In this document: in pieces, positions 20,601-28,771 of the stretch
Numbering within the stretch: the first letter of the stretch is position 1
How the letters are laid out: each line of letters opens with the position of its first letter
Made by a program: the position numbers and the translations under genes
The notes under the pieces: model-generated
What the model saw: only the letters and a program-made list of their open reading frames with translations
Told to the model about the DNA's origin: nothing
Database searches by the model: none
DNA from: Vandiemenella viatica
Taxonomy: Eukaryota; Arthropoda; Insecta; Orthoptera; Morabidae
Length of the DNA stretch: 64,000 nucleotides
Direction of reading: 5' to 3'
Assembly: GCA_031002005.1 (NCBI GenBank)
Contig: JARYHS010013630.1
Span: 33,815,504-33,879,503 of the forward strand

Positions 20601-23434
20601 GGTTGAGAATACCATATCAGTATGTCGCAAAGCCTTTTCTTCACCTTATGCTCTGTGAAAGTGCAAGGAAAGTTTTCTCACCAATTTAAAAAAAAAAAAC
20701 AACTGGTGGAGATGCCTGTGCTTCCCAACTAGATTACTATCTATATATTTAAACATGAATGTATGTATGTTTGTTAGTTAGTTTGTTGGTTTGTTTGTTC
20801 TTCATACAAATCCACAGTTTTCATCCGATCTCGATGAAACTTTGCACACTTATCCTTTGAAACAAGGAGAAAAATACTGTCTACATTTGGTTGAAAAATT
20901 ATCTGTATAAATAATACATGTTGTCTCATAATTTCGAAATATTACTGAACGACGATAGACAGACGCGTTGAATATGATCGTCTCTGTACTGTTTTTCCGT
21001 GTAGCGGGTGCAATGAGAGGCTAATCGTAGGTGGTCTTGCAATGCTGTAGTTGTACACTTCTTTACGTTATATTGATCCCTCAGGGGTGATTCGCAGTCA
21101 GTGTGTGTGTGATCTGCAGTAATAATACTATAAATGCGGAAGTAAGTCTCTGTCTTTTGTTACGTTTTGACAGTTAAATGCCTATACCGATATTGACGGG
21201 ATTTGACAAGAAAATCTGTAGGAATGGCCCAGGACATTTTTTTTTCGGTATGATTAACAGTTATAGTCACGAAATTTTGAGAACTTATCGAATGGTGACA
21301 GAGGGACGGATGTGTGTGTTAGACTGTAATGTTACGTCGTTTGCTCAAGCTATGCTTCTCGTACATTATGTTAGTGTATAATTTTGTTAATTCATTTCGT
21401 TTAGGTAAAAAAGTATTATTTAGTATAGCTGTCGATTTTCTCTGTCCTTTTACTTTGTGTTTCCTTAAATTTTTCTGGCAGCAGTTTATTTTTCCTTCTT
21501 TTTTGACATGCCTTGAGGGCGTAAACTGGTCTAAGTTGTAGCTCTAGGAGAGCACGAGCAGTTAAAGTTATTAGAACCCAAAAATCGGATGCTCATGCTG
21601 AAGAAAGAAGAAAAGACCAATCTGAAATAAAGCTGCCCTTAGTTAACACCCACTCCCCTCCCGCCACATTCGTTTGTTTTTCTGTTTTGAAATATATTGA
21701 AAATCGATTCTCTTCAAGGGATAGGTTCGATGGTAGAATGATATAGTGATGGCTTTCCGGTCATATTATGCCGACTCGATGTTGTTTGGAACCAATCCTT
21801 CGCTACCAACAAGTTTCTATATTCAATTCTGGCAAAGAAATTCTTAATCCATGCGTACGAAGTCGTGGGTATCGGCTAGTATATATATATATATATATAT
21901 GTATAATTTAATTGCGATGGAGCGCACGATCCGGTGACAATTTCCCTACACTAGCATCTTCCCCCTTTGAACTTGTTATGAACTCTTGTGCAAGATCGTC
22001 AGTGATCCGCGACTGGCAGACCGTGTGCAGCCTTCATATGATCGTCTATAGCGGCTGCGCGCTTGATTCCACACCCAAAGTCTCCTCCACCGCCCCTACA
22101 TATGAAAATTCCGACCTACTTTGCGATAATATTAACTCCAGATCCCTGAACTCAAATATACTAATCATCTACTCTAATAGCTCTGAAACCCTTGTTGATT
22201 CCTTCTCCATTTGAGCAGCTAGACTGTGGAATAATCACCCTCTGAAAATAAGAACTACTGAAAAAGTTAGCCCTCTTTGAGAAAGTATTTCGTGCCCAGC
22301 ACTAGCTGCCCAGACAATCCTTCGTTTTCACTTATTTTCAGCCTTCACTAATATTGCCAGTAGTACTTCTTCAGCCTTCTCTAGAATTAGTTTATGCCAC
22401 TTTCATAGTGATTCACCAGTAACACATCAATACTATTAAGATTTTAGTTTGTGTTTTAGTTATTAACTTAAGTAAAGTGTGAAATAGGTAATGTAAACAG
22501 CTAATTTAGGTAAGGTGTAAATTAAGTAAGATAGTTAAATAAGAAAATCAAGTTACCAAAGAACAGACAGGCTGGTAGGTCATATTTCGAGACATGGTGA
22601 ATTAGTTAATTTGTTAGTGAGTATTCAAAGGTAAAAAGTGTAGAGGAAGACAGAAATTAAAATATATGAAGCAGATATAATTAAGGACGTGAGTTGTAAG
22701 GGATATATAGAGATGAAGAGGTTAGCAGAAGATAGGACGGGAAGGAGGATTGTATCAAAACAGTCAAAAGGCTGATGACAGCAAAAAATAATAATAAGTG
22801 TTTTAAATGCCTGGTATGATGTAAGAGAGAGCTTTACAACCGAAACCTTGCGAGGCTAAATAAATATTTAAATAAATGAATGGCCGTCAAAGACACCATA
22901 TATAGGTAGTAAACTGTGGGGTGGTTGCTTGTTCGCAGCCCTCGGCCATCGGAGGAGGGAACCGAGTCCTCGGTGCCGCTGCTGTTCCGGCTGTCGTTCA
23001 TGTACTACTCGTTGCTGGGCGCCCTCACGGTGCTGATAGTGGGCTGGGTCGTCAGCGCGCTGACTGGCCCGCGGACAGACGTGGATCCCGCGCTGCTGGC
23101 GCCGCAGCTGCGGCCACGGCAGTCAGCAGAGAAGAGGGCAGCCGGTGTCAAGCTGCTGCCGCGGCGGAAACCTACTGCGGAAAACGGGTTCACGAAGCAA
23201 GAGACGACGGACCGTGCTGCTGAGGTGACGCTGCGGCCGCGACAGACACCTGCTGACGACACGCAGGAGGAGACGCAACGAGAAGCAGAAGAGAGACTGC
23301 TGCCGCGTCCAGCAAGTGCTGAGGACAATGAGGACGACTATCGACAGACGACTTGCACAGAGACGGGGCTGCCGCAGCGACAGGAACCTGCTGTGGAAAA
23401 TGGTGGCGTTACTCGGGAAACGACTTACAAATAA
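2524..23434 (+). CDS. SLC5-family sodium:solute symporter, 3' part (8 exons)
   Basis: This is a plasma-membrane Na+-coupled transporter of the SLC5 family, most like insect sodium-coupled monocarboxylate or multivitamin transporters; substrate cannot be assigned from sequence. Eight exons join in consistent phase (155, 141, 109, 110, 184, 87, 164 and 496 nt; 1446 nt in total, 481 codons plus stop), all with AG/GT borders. Family landmarks in order are [10 protein letters not shown], a loop with [44 protein letters not shown] followed by [17 protein letters not shown] (the conserved serine-rich sodium-site region), [12 protein letters not shown] and a last membrane span in the final exon. About eight hydrophobic spans are visible. 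Family members are usually near 600 residues and the first exon seen matches the middle of the family, so the N-terminal part lies upstream of the window. Introns are filled with transposable elements but no coding exon is interrupted. Confidence 0.93.
2735..2912 (-). repeat. Diverged SINE family 1 copy
   Basis: The order of blocks on the - strand (degenerate tRNA-like part near 2880-2910, then the body with a run matching ccccaaataactgcacgtgatttcc) follows the 415-634 copy, with many substitutions. The B box is decayed. Confidence 0.65.
2913..3785. other. Intronic sequence, nothing recognised
   Basis: AT-rich intron sequence without coding potential or recognised repeats. Confidence 0.4.
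3786..3905 (+). repeat. Possible tRNA-derived SINE fragment (family 2)
   Basis: The segment ggccgaggcttcagtggtta resembles the tRNA-like head of the copies at 24925 and 19503 (GGTTCAGTGGTTAAGGC type). The B box is not clear. Confidence 0.45.
4205..4390. mobile_element. hAT-type MITE
   Basis: It has 12-bp terminal inverted repeats of the form cagtggcgtaac (the left end has one mismatch in the first base), 186 bp between outer ends, a GC-rich core and no coding. The flanks ctcaaatg (4197-4204) and ccctaatg (4391-4398) match 6 of 8, as expected for an old 8-bp hAT target duplication. CAGTG ends are typical of hAT elements. Confidence 0.75.
4724..4864 (+). CDS. SLC5 transporter exon b
   Basis: Acceptor gcacag ends at 4723 and donor gtaagt begins at 4865. 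The exon completes Gln, then reads [20 protein letters not shown] followed by [20 protein letters not shown] and DMASAR. This is the family's membrane span before the cytoplasmic QxxVQRYL-type loop. It leaves AG for the next exon. Confidence 0.93.
5205..6185. repeat. Degenerate tandem array, ~165-bp unit, six units
   Basis: The block tgtgtcacaagcc followed by atttatctccct recurs at about 5241, 5408, 5544, 5717, 5884 and 6042. Each unit continues with an aatgaggtat-like block, a gtcaca/ttttaag block and gaccc-ttaaaggg. Units have diverged by many substitutions and indels. It lies in the intron between exons b and c. No coding is evident. Confidence 0.8.
6186..7684. other. Remainder of the exon b-c intron
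   Basis: No recognisable element. Around 6376 a short ttttcgcacgggtc stretch also occurs at 8689; this may be the edge of an unclassified repeat. Confidence 0.35.
7685..7793 (+). CDS. SLC5 transporter exon c
   Basis: Acceptor gtttcag ends at 7684 and donor gtgagt begins at 7794. The exon completes Arg and encodes [20 protein letters not shown] followed by [16 protein letters not shown]. The YxxCDP motif precedes the large re-entrant region in this family. The following intron is only 73 bp, by far the shortest in the gene. Confidence 0.93.
7867..7976 (+). CDS. SLC5 transporter exon d
   Basis: Acceptor acgcag ends at 7866 and donor gtaagg begins at 7977. The exon encodes [20 protein letters not shown] then [16 protein letters not shown] and leaves AG. 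With the next exon this forms AASLSSMSG, the serine-rich stretch associated with sodium binding in SLC5 proteins. A LINE fragment begins only about 30 bp past this donor. Confidence 0.94.
8006..8640 (-). mobile_element. LINE family A, 5'-truncated copy in the exon d-e intron
   Basis: Read on the - strand, 8626 to about 8300 encodes [40 protein letters not shown] and [20 protein letters not shown], the same C-terminal RT region as the intact copy at 59.0-60.4 kb, with the reading frame still open for 108 codons. The 3' UTR signature (gccaccggagcg, gcaatt-type tail) lies at 8008-8060, next to the exon d donor. Confidence 0.88.
8641..10327. other. Intronic sequence, largely unrecognised
   Basis: A stretch at 8668-8712 (actagtgtaagcccgtgacc then ttttcgcacgggtc) looks like a terminal motif of an insect non-autonomous repeat, but the other end could not be identified. 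Nothing else is recognised. Confidence 0.35.
10328..10493 (-). repeat. Diverged SINE family 1 copy
   Basis: The - strand has a degenerate tRNA-like head at 10440-10493 (GATCGAG, GGTTTTGAACC near the body junction is a decayed B-box area) followed by a ccagatttcaaa body matching the preserved copies in block order. Confidence 0.62.
11209..11221 (+). repeat. Target-site duplication, left copy
   Basis: gattattccaagt, identical to 12747-12759 on the other side of the Penelope-like insertion. Confidence 0.82.
11311..11356 (-). ncRNA. Hammerhead ribozyme motif of the Penelope-like element
   Basis: On the - strand the core CTGAAGA fits the conserved CUGANGA box, followed by a GCTTC/GAAGC stem with loop GCAAAT and the GAA(A) box, then the self-complementary ACGCGT (a very short stem III, as expected for a ribozyme acting as a dimer), and TCGG whose CGG can pair with CCG just before the core (stem I). 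Hammerhead motifs are known from Penelope-like element terminal repeats. One unpaired T at the base of stem II is non-standard, so activity is uncertain. Confidence 0.65.
12655..12695 (+). pseudogene. Hammerhead remnant lacking the CUGANGA core
   Basis: The right arm has cttcgcaaatgaagcgaaac followed by gcgttcgg, as in the left arm, but the preceding stretch containing ctgaaga is deleted: the sequence jumps from cccacagacag straight to ccttcgc. The conserved core is therefore absent. Confidence 0.7.
12747..12759 (+). repeat. Target-site duplication, right copy
   Basis: gattattccaagt, identical to 11209-11221. Confidence 0.82.
12760..13685. other. Intronic sequence with a short GT microsatellite
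   Basis: A (gt)n run lies at about 13107-13127. The rest is unrecognised. Confidence 0.45.
13686..16400. repeat. GC-rich repeat block of unknown class in the exon d-e intron
   Basis: A stretch of about 2.7 kb is strongly GC- and CpG-rich compared with the AT-rich surroundings. Its first part has a ~310-320-bp periodicity: cagtcgtctgaggtgtcg at 13746 and again at 14070, tagtatccgagacta following each, and gatacgggattggcg at 13694 and 14314. Open frames on both strands are short and overlapping and show no recognised domain. It might be the tandem 5' UTR of a non-LTR element or an embedded satellite; this is inference. Confidence 0.6.
16519..16702 (+). CDS. SLC5 transporter exon e
   Basis: Acceptor ttgcag ends at 16518 and donor gtacgt begins at 16703. 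The exon completes Ser, then encodes [20 protein letters not shown], a loop with [13 protein letters not shown], and a hydrophobic span ending in [10 protein letters not shown]. The AATxEDF-like segment is a strong family marker. It ends in phase 0. Confidence 0.94.
16905..17105 (+). repeat. tRNA-derived SINE (third type)
   Basis: accgagcctgatgggtgaag is followed by a B-box-like gttcgattccc near 16971-16982 and ccggccaccgag, the arrangement of a tRNA-derived head, then a non-tRNA body. It is in the exon e-f intron, + strand. Confidence 0.6.
17106..17887. other. Rest of the exon e-f intron
   Basis: No recognised element; T-rich near the acceptor of exon f. Confidence 0.4.
17888..17974 (+). 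CDS. SLC5 transporter exon f
   Basis: Acceptor tttgcag ends at 17887 and donor gtgagt begins at 17975. The 29-codon exon encodes [20 protein letters not shown] followed by MLVPSANTK, matching the family's GxxLGLFxLGMxxPxANxK segment. It is flanked by phase-0 introns. Confidence 0.93.
17975..19384. other. Exon f-g intron, mostly unrecognised
   Basis: No coding potential or element ends are recognised before the SINE at 19.4 kb. Confidence 0.4.
19385..19505 (-). repeat. tRNA-derived SINE fragment (family 2) just before exon g
   Basis: The - strand reads GGCCTGGTGCTCAGTGGTTA then AGGCGTCTGACTGGAAACGG, an A-box-like head matching the copy at 24925. It ends about 50 bp before the exon g acceptor. 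Confidence 0.65.
19556..19719 (+). CDS. SLC5 transporter exon g
   Basis: Acceptor ttgcag ends at 19555 and donor gtaacg begins at 19720. The exon encodes [20 protein letters not shown] (a membrane span), then a loop with [16 protein letters not shown] and a C-terminal ELVDITTR. The Cys in VxGC is typical of the extracellular loop of SMCT-like members, and NIT is a possible N-glycosylation site. It leaves AG. Confidence 0.92.
19720..20738. other. First part of the exon g-h intron
   Basis: AT-rich with several homopolymer runs (for example poly-T near 20007-20020). No element is recognised. Confidence 0.4.
20739..21880 (+). repeat. Unclassified interspersed repeat ending in cgaagtcgtgggta...gctagt
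   Basis: It begins with a tgtatgtatgtttg-rich segment followed by tccgatctcgatgaaacttt, a phrase that recurs many times in the array at 45.3-47.6 kb, and ends with cgaagtcgtgggtatcggct then agt at 21858-21880, nearly the same terminus as 53834-53856. A TA microsatellite follows directly. Such termini are common in insect non-autonomous repeats. No protein domain is recognised inside. Confidence 0.55.
21878..21905. repeat. TA microsatellite
   Basis: An alternating ta run immediately after the repeat terminus. Confidence 0.85.
21906..21985 (-). mobile_element. LINE family A, 3' UTR fragment
   Basis: On the + strand, ttaattgcgatggagcgcac then gatccggtgacaatttccct match the reverse complement of the family A 3' end. 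Similarity stops within about 80 bp. Confidence 0.7.
21986..22555. other. Intronic sequence, nothing recognised
   Basis: A short open frame spans 21912-22214 without a recognised domain. The rest is AT-rich. Confidence 0.35.
22556..22800 (+). mobile_element. Non-LTR retroelement 3' tail fragment
   Basis: The text reads as degenerate C-terminal LINE coding sequence (gaggaagacagaaatt then atgaagcagat and agatgaagaggttagcagaa, the GRxK..YMKQI...MKRLAEDR type) and ends in an aataataata tail at 22785-22797. Frames are broken by stops. Confidence 0.55.
22939..23434 (+). CDS. SLC5 transporter terminal exon with repeat-built tail
   Basis: Acceptor ttcgcag ends at 22938 and the taa stop is at 23432-23434. 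The exon completes Ser and encodes a short loop, [20 protein letters not shown] as the last membrane span, then VVSALTGPR and a roughly 115-residue hydrophilic tail. The tail contains five degenerate units beginning L(R/L)PR and followed by P-x-A-x-(E/D)(N/D), starting near 23108, 23153, 23231, 23297 and 23369. It is much more GC-rich than the surrounding DNA. The tail is longer than usual for the family and shows no PDZ-type end (it ends TTYK). Confidence 0.92.
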
Positions 23435-24920
23435 AAGCGTCGCGCATAGAGTCGGCTGGCTTCTGACACACGATATGCACAGAACACCGTGATGGGGTGC
23501 GAGGGTGCTTTAAACTGTTTGGAAATATTCAGTAAAATCTGTAAATGCTTGCATCACAATACTGTGAATTTTCAAACGAATCACAATACTGATCACCACA
23601 TTAATAATATCGATTTACCTGTCTATTATTTTTACATGATAATATTAGAACACCTTACTAGCAGTCAAAATGAATGTACTATTGCAATGTTATATAGAAA
23701 GAAAATATTCGTAATTTATTTTTGCAAGTTTTGGAAATCAATCCAACAAATTGAACTGCATTTGAAACATCAAAATTTTTTATTTGAATATTAGTATTGA
23801 TTTGCTTATCCAATATTTTTACATGAGGATATTAGAGCTACCGACAACATAGAAAATGAATGAACCCTTATGGAGTGACCATAAAAAAAGGTCGTATTTA
23901 TTGTTAATTTTTTAAACGAAACGAAACAACCGATTTTTTAAAACAAAAAATCTCATTAATAAAAATATTGATTTACTCATGTTATTTTTAGCTAATGTTA
24001 GAAGAATTACAGAGAAAATAAATTAACTATTATGGAGTGATACAGAAAGACAGATTCTTCTACAGGTGCGGCAAATAAAGGATTATTTAGGAATTGAATG
24101 AGTTAACAAAAATTTTGTGAGTTAAAAGAATTTTAACCAAAATTATTAAAAACGCACAATAAAAATATTTTAATAACAACTTCAATCTATATCTTCAATA
24201 TGGAGGGCACCAACGGTTTCATATCCAGTTGCTATTCTGCTGTTAAAATGTACAAATATATAATACTGCGTCTTGTAACTTACTGAAGAATTTAAACTTC
24301 GATAAAAGCTTGTATAACATTTCAGAGTAAAAATTCAATAGCATACAAAGCGATATCAGTGTTAACTAACATTCGTGAAATTAGCATTACGACAAATACG
24401 TAAATCAATGGTGTAATATAATTCCACAAACAATGAATTATTTCACTTTCTGAACTAACAATCAATAATATTCTTATTTTTAAGAAATTTAAAATACCGA
24501 AATTGTACTGCACCTTCTCTCTTTAACGTCAATATACTGTATTTGTAAGAATTCGGACATTTGCAAGGAGTTTCTTTTATTCCAAACCGAATACGACGTG
24601 TTTTGAAAACAATTTCGTCATATGAAGTTTACGTAATAAAGCTTATTAAATGGTATCTTACTAGAATTAAGACTCTAATAACCCAAATTGAATGGAGAAA
24701 TCAGACAGTACCAGAAAATTCCAGGTTCGTACCTATCTCTCGGTGATTATCTCATTACCTGAATACTGACTCGGTACAACTTTTACTGCGCGTCAGCGCA
24801 TATCATTACTTACCATAATTTCCCACAGCTTCTATAGACACATACTGAAAAATCTGTTTCTGTAGTCCATGAATAATATGCACGTTAAAAAAATGAGTCT
24901 GTTTTGAATTATCTGTCCGT
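23435..24920. other. Presumed 3' UTR of the transporter and downstream AT-rich DNA
   Basis: No coding sequence is seen. Candidate poly(A) signals (aataaa) occur at the stop codon itself, near 24016, near 24072 and near 24155; which one is used cannot be told. Composition drops sharply from the GC-rich last exon to AT-rich sequence. Confidence 0.4.
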
Positions 24921-24924
24921 AGTA

Positions 24925-25080
24925 GAGCCAACTGGTGGTTCAGTGGTTAAGGCATTTGACTGAAGGTCAAAAGTCTCAGTTTCGAATAGCAATCTCGGCT
25001 GGTATTCTCAAAGGCCTTTAACTCGACCTTCACCACAACCTGCCACAGCTTCCTGTGTAATGGGAAGTACGCCAAAATAC
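24925..25080 (+). repeat. tRNA-derived SINE (family 2)
   Basis: gagccaactggtggttcagt followed by ggttaaggcatttgactg is an A-box-type head, and agtttcgaatagc a decayed B box. A body follows. The same head lies at 19505-19435 on the other strand. Confidence 0.7.
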
Positions 25081-28000
25081 TTCCATGGTTCGGATTCCAC
25101 GTTAAACTGTAGATCCCACATACCCGGAAGGTTAACTTGGTTACGTTAGTCACAACAAGGTGCTCATTGCGGGGCGAATCGAAAACACTGTCAGCTGGTG
25201 GCCCCAAAATCATTCAAGACCTCCCGGCCCACATTGCTGATACGAAGAATTGGTTGCCTGTGGTAAATATGGTGCCTCAACATCATCGTCCTGTAAGAAA
25301 GCCACATTTTCTTTCTCCTCATAACATATTCTGTAAGCCGTACTTGTAACATGATTCCTCTGAAAACCTAACAGACATGTCTATTTTATATCTTGAATAG
25401 CGAGGTGTAGTCTACTTTTATTTAAAAAATTCCATTTTTCAAGCATGGTTCACGTTTCTCAGCACTTAATAATAATAATATATAAAAATCACATTCCGGT
25501 TTATTTAGGGGCGTATTTCAATTGCTTCATATTCATGAAATTTGCAGCTGGTGACTTTTTGCTTTCGCATGATGGAACAACGCTTTTACTTCAATAGGAT
25601 CAACATATAACATTTTCCATAAATCTCGATTGACATGTGAATGTCCCTCTGTTGTCCAAAATTCCACACAGTGCTTTAACCACATGGTTTCTGTTGTATT
25701 GTTAACTTTTATTGTGTCTGTTTTTAAGCATTTATTTAGAAAATTTTAGATGCAGATACTGTTATTAAATTACTTTCTTCCTCAGCAAAATTAACACTCT
25801 TGATGACACTGAGTTTCTTTTGAATACTCCACTGTGAAACCAAGGATAGGCCTACTACTTAAACTTTTAAATCTGACGATCCCTTTAAAATTCGTCATCG
25901 TATTTAACTAGTCTTGCAACTTCTTCTCGTTATGCACTACCCATGTCAGGCTCCGTATAGTAACAAGTAAATTATTCTTTAAAAGCGAATCGCTTCTTAT
26001 TTTTTCTGGCTGCGTGCATTTTAGGATTATTCGTCCAGATTTCTCTCTCTTAATGGTTACCTGTAGACAGAATATCTATTCGCCTCTGCTGCGGAGGATG
26101 AGACCAGTGATGGAGCTTATAACCCAGCTCCTCTGCTTATTAAAAACCACAGAAACAAACGCTTCCTACGTTACGTGGATTATTGATGACTTTCCAGGCC
26201 TGGACTCAATTTCTTAATGCAAAAGGTTCCTCTTCCACCACATGTACTGTACCAAATGCCTCGGCCGACAACGTTCATCCGTGATGACCTGGAGGTAATC
26301 CTGCCATCTCAAGGTCTCTTGGTCTCTTGGTCTACCTGTTTTTCTATCGAGAGTTCTTCCTTAATCAGATGTCTAAACTTTGAAAGGTACTGTGATTCAC
26401 TACTGCTATAATCTTATTGTCCAAAGGCTAAATGCTTTTCGCCTTAATGTACGTGGGAGTCATGTTTGCTGGCAGAGCTGCTGAGAAATAGCAGAGACAT
26501 TTTTTAAAGTTTTGTTGGACCGGACCATCCTGCATGGCGCTGAAATATTGAACCATACCAGCCTTCAGCTCTTAGTTTAAACATTACTTTTAATTTCTAA
26601 TGTAACAGAACACATATCGCTACAGTGAAAAGGATATTGTAGGGCGTTAGGGTCTCTGATATATATATAATTTTAGGGGGTGTGTAGCTCAGGCCCCTAG
26701 AACTTCCCTTGACACGCGGCACAGAAGAGGCCTGGCATAGTCTGTACAGTGTCGACAGAGTACACATATTCCTTGGCGGCCTTCGCAATTGGTCTTCCGG
26801 TAAGTAAGCTCATTACGAATTGCTTACATTGAATGCTGGCGTACAGCATAGTAGAATCACTGCTCTAACCACCACCAGCCAACAGAGCAGGGAAAGGAGG
26901 TCACCGGACTGTTTGTACTCTAGTAGCAGACTAGGGCAGACATCGACGTTCCCCACCTAGTGCGGATGAGGAATTACCGACTCTGTTTCCGTTTATCTCT
27001 CGCTGATAAAAGTGATCCATGGATAATAAGAGGCAGTACCCCTGGATAGGTACGCAACAAAATTTCCTGTGGAGACGATGGGCGACAACTATCTGAAAGG
27101 CAAAGTGAGCTTCGTGTAACTAACCCGGGACTAATCTGAAGAACTGGCTGGCTGCAACATCACTGTACCATTCAGCCTAATGAATATGAAGTACACAAAG
27201 TTGATTCAATAGTCAATTTAAAAAAAAAGTTTAGATGTAAAATCAAATATAAGATATGCAGCTCTAAACGTAGAATGTCAAGTGTTTTCACCAGCACGCA
27301 AGTAGTGACACTAACAAGGATACAAAGTAAATTTCTCTTCTGAAACAAAACCAAATCTACAGGGTGCGTTGAACCGGGACAAAAAGTTGCATAATTTTAT
27401 CGGTCTCTACAATTTTTCCAGGTTACAGAGGTATGATAGTGGCCGATTTTGATAAAGGTACATCAGTCAGAATTGACAAAAAAAAATAGATACATGTACT
27501 TTCCTGTTGGTGGGATGTAGATAAAAAATACGCCCTAGACAAAACGTTATGGAAACTCACTGCTATCAAACACGAAAACGCACCACCACTGCAGGCAAAG
27601 CAGTTCGCAACTGATTTCAATTATTTTTAAAATCATGTGATCTTCCTCAAACCGGTAGGCTATTTTCTGATCAGCAGGTGTTTCTGAAACGAAATATACA
27701 CACATACATAAGCTCTGCATCTCAAGGCAACATAACTTCATAACAATGGTTGGAAGAGCTCACACTTACGTACCATTTGACCATCTCCGTGACTGCAACA
27801 CGTTACGCTGCTGTGGGTAAGTATAGCTCACACTTTAAACTCTGTAATTACCAAAATACTGAGTCCAGACAAAATCAGGGACAGCGGCTTTCAGCTGTTG
27901 GTCCATGAGCTCACCAATAATCTTACTTTTGGATATATTGACACATTAGCTTCGACCGATTGTTCAATGGTGCGAAAATCAGGCCTTATATGTATAGGAG

Positions 28001-28652
28001 ACGGAAGGCCTTACAATTTCTATAAGCAAGACCGCATGCACAGTAGCGCACTGGAAACTAGGTTAACTCGCGAGAATATATGAAGCAGATAATTAAGTAT
28101 TTTTGTTTCCTCGTACGTTAAATCATGTTAAAAAATTTCGTGGCTAACACACGTTACAGATTTTTCTGCCTCAAATAATTACTATGGTAGGTGCCTTCCA
28201 CCACATAATTTATGGGGTTAACGCAGTGCCTATTTCTTTAAAAAAAAATCTCTGTAATTCCAAAGAATACAGTCAGCCATGATGGTGTGTCTGAAATGAA
28301 ATACAAAAATGCTGTAACCGTAAGAAGATTCGATAGTTGAGTCATAGGATGAGTAGTATTACTATCACGTTGTTTGACTTTTATAAATAATCGTGGTAAT
28401 AGGCATTAGACTTACACAACTGTGGTAGGTTTGTAGGGTGGAATGTTATGATATGCCGTAATCATTCCGGGAAATATATTGTCGTATAAGTGGACTTAAG
28501 ATTAGTGAATGTCACCGAAATAGAATAGGCTTATTAATCGCCCAGTGTCCGTTTGTAATTAAAACATCCTTAGAAAACACCTTTGTTGACAAGATTAGAC
28601 TTTCAATGCTGTTCATTGCAAATGAGGTCGAAATTTTCCGATATTTTGCTGA
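25081..28652. other. Intergenic AT-rich sequence, nothing firmly recognised
   Basis: No coding domain is recognised. There is a short tctcttggtc duplication near 26311-26330 and a run of ta near 26660. The stretch near 26830-26880 has a weak tRNA-like look on the - strand but lacks a B box. Confidence 0.4.
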
Positions 28653-28666
28653 AACAAATTATAATT
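28653..28666 (+). repeat. I-element target-site duplication, 3' side
   Basis: aacaaattataatt, identical to 38214-38227. Confidence 0.88.
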
Positions 28667-28771
28667 TTTTTTTTTTTCTTTAATTTGGCATTTAGCCTTA
28701 GGCTAATCTTGCCAGGAGCAGGAGGTAGGGATACTATGTTTTAGTTGTTAGTTTTCTTTATTTTAATGATT

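Noticed and set aside
22916..22938. ATG at 22916 as the start of a separate 172-codon gene
   Set aside because: These bases include a typical acceptor (ttcgcag) and the phase fits the upstream transporter exon; the protein continues the SLC5 fold.
26820..26880. tRNA-like sequence on the - strand
   Set aside because: A GGTTAGAGCAG-type A box is visible but no B box follows at the right distance.
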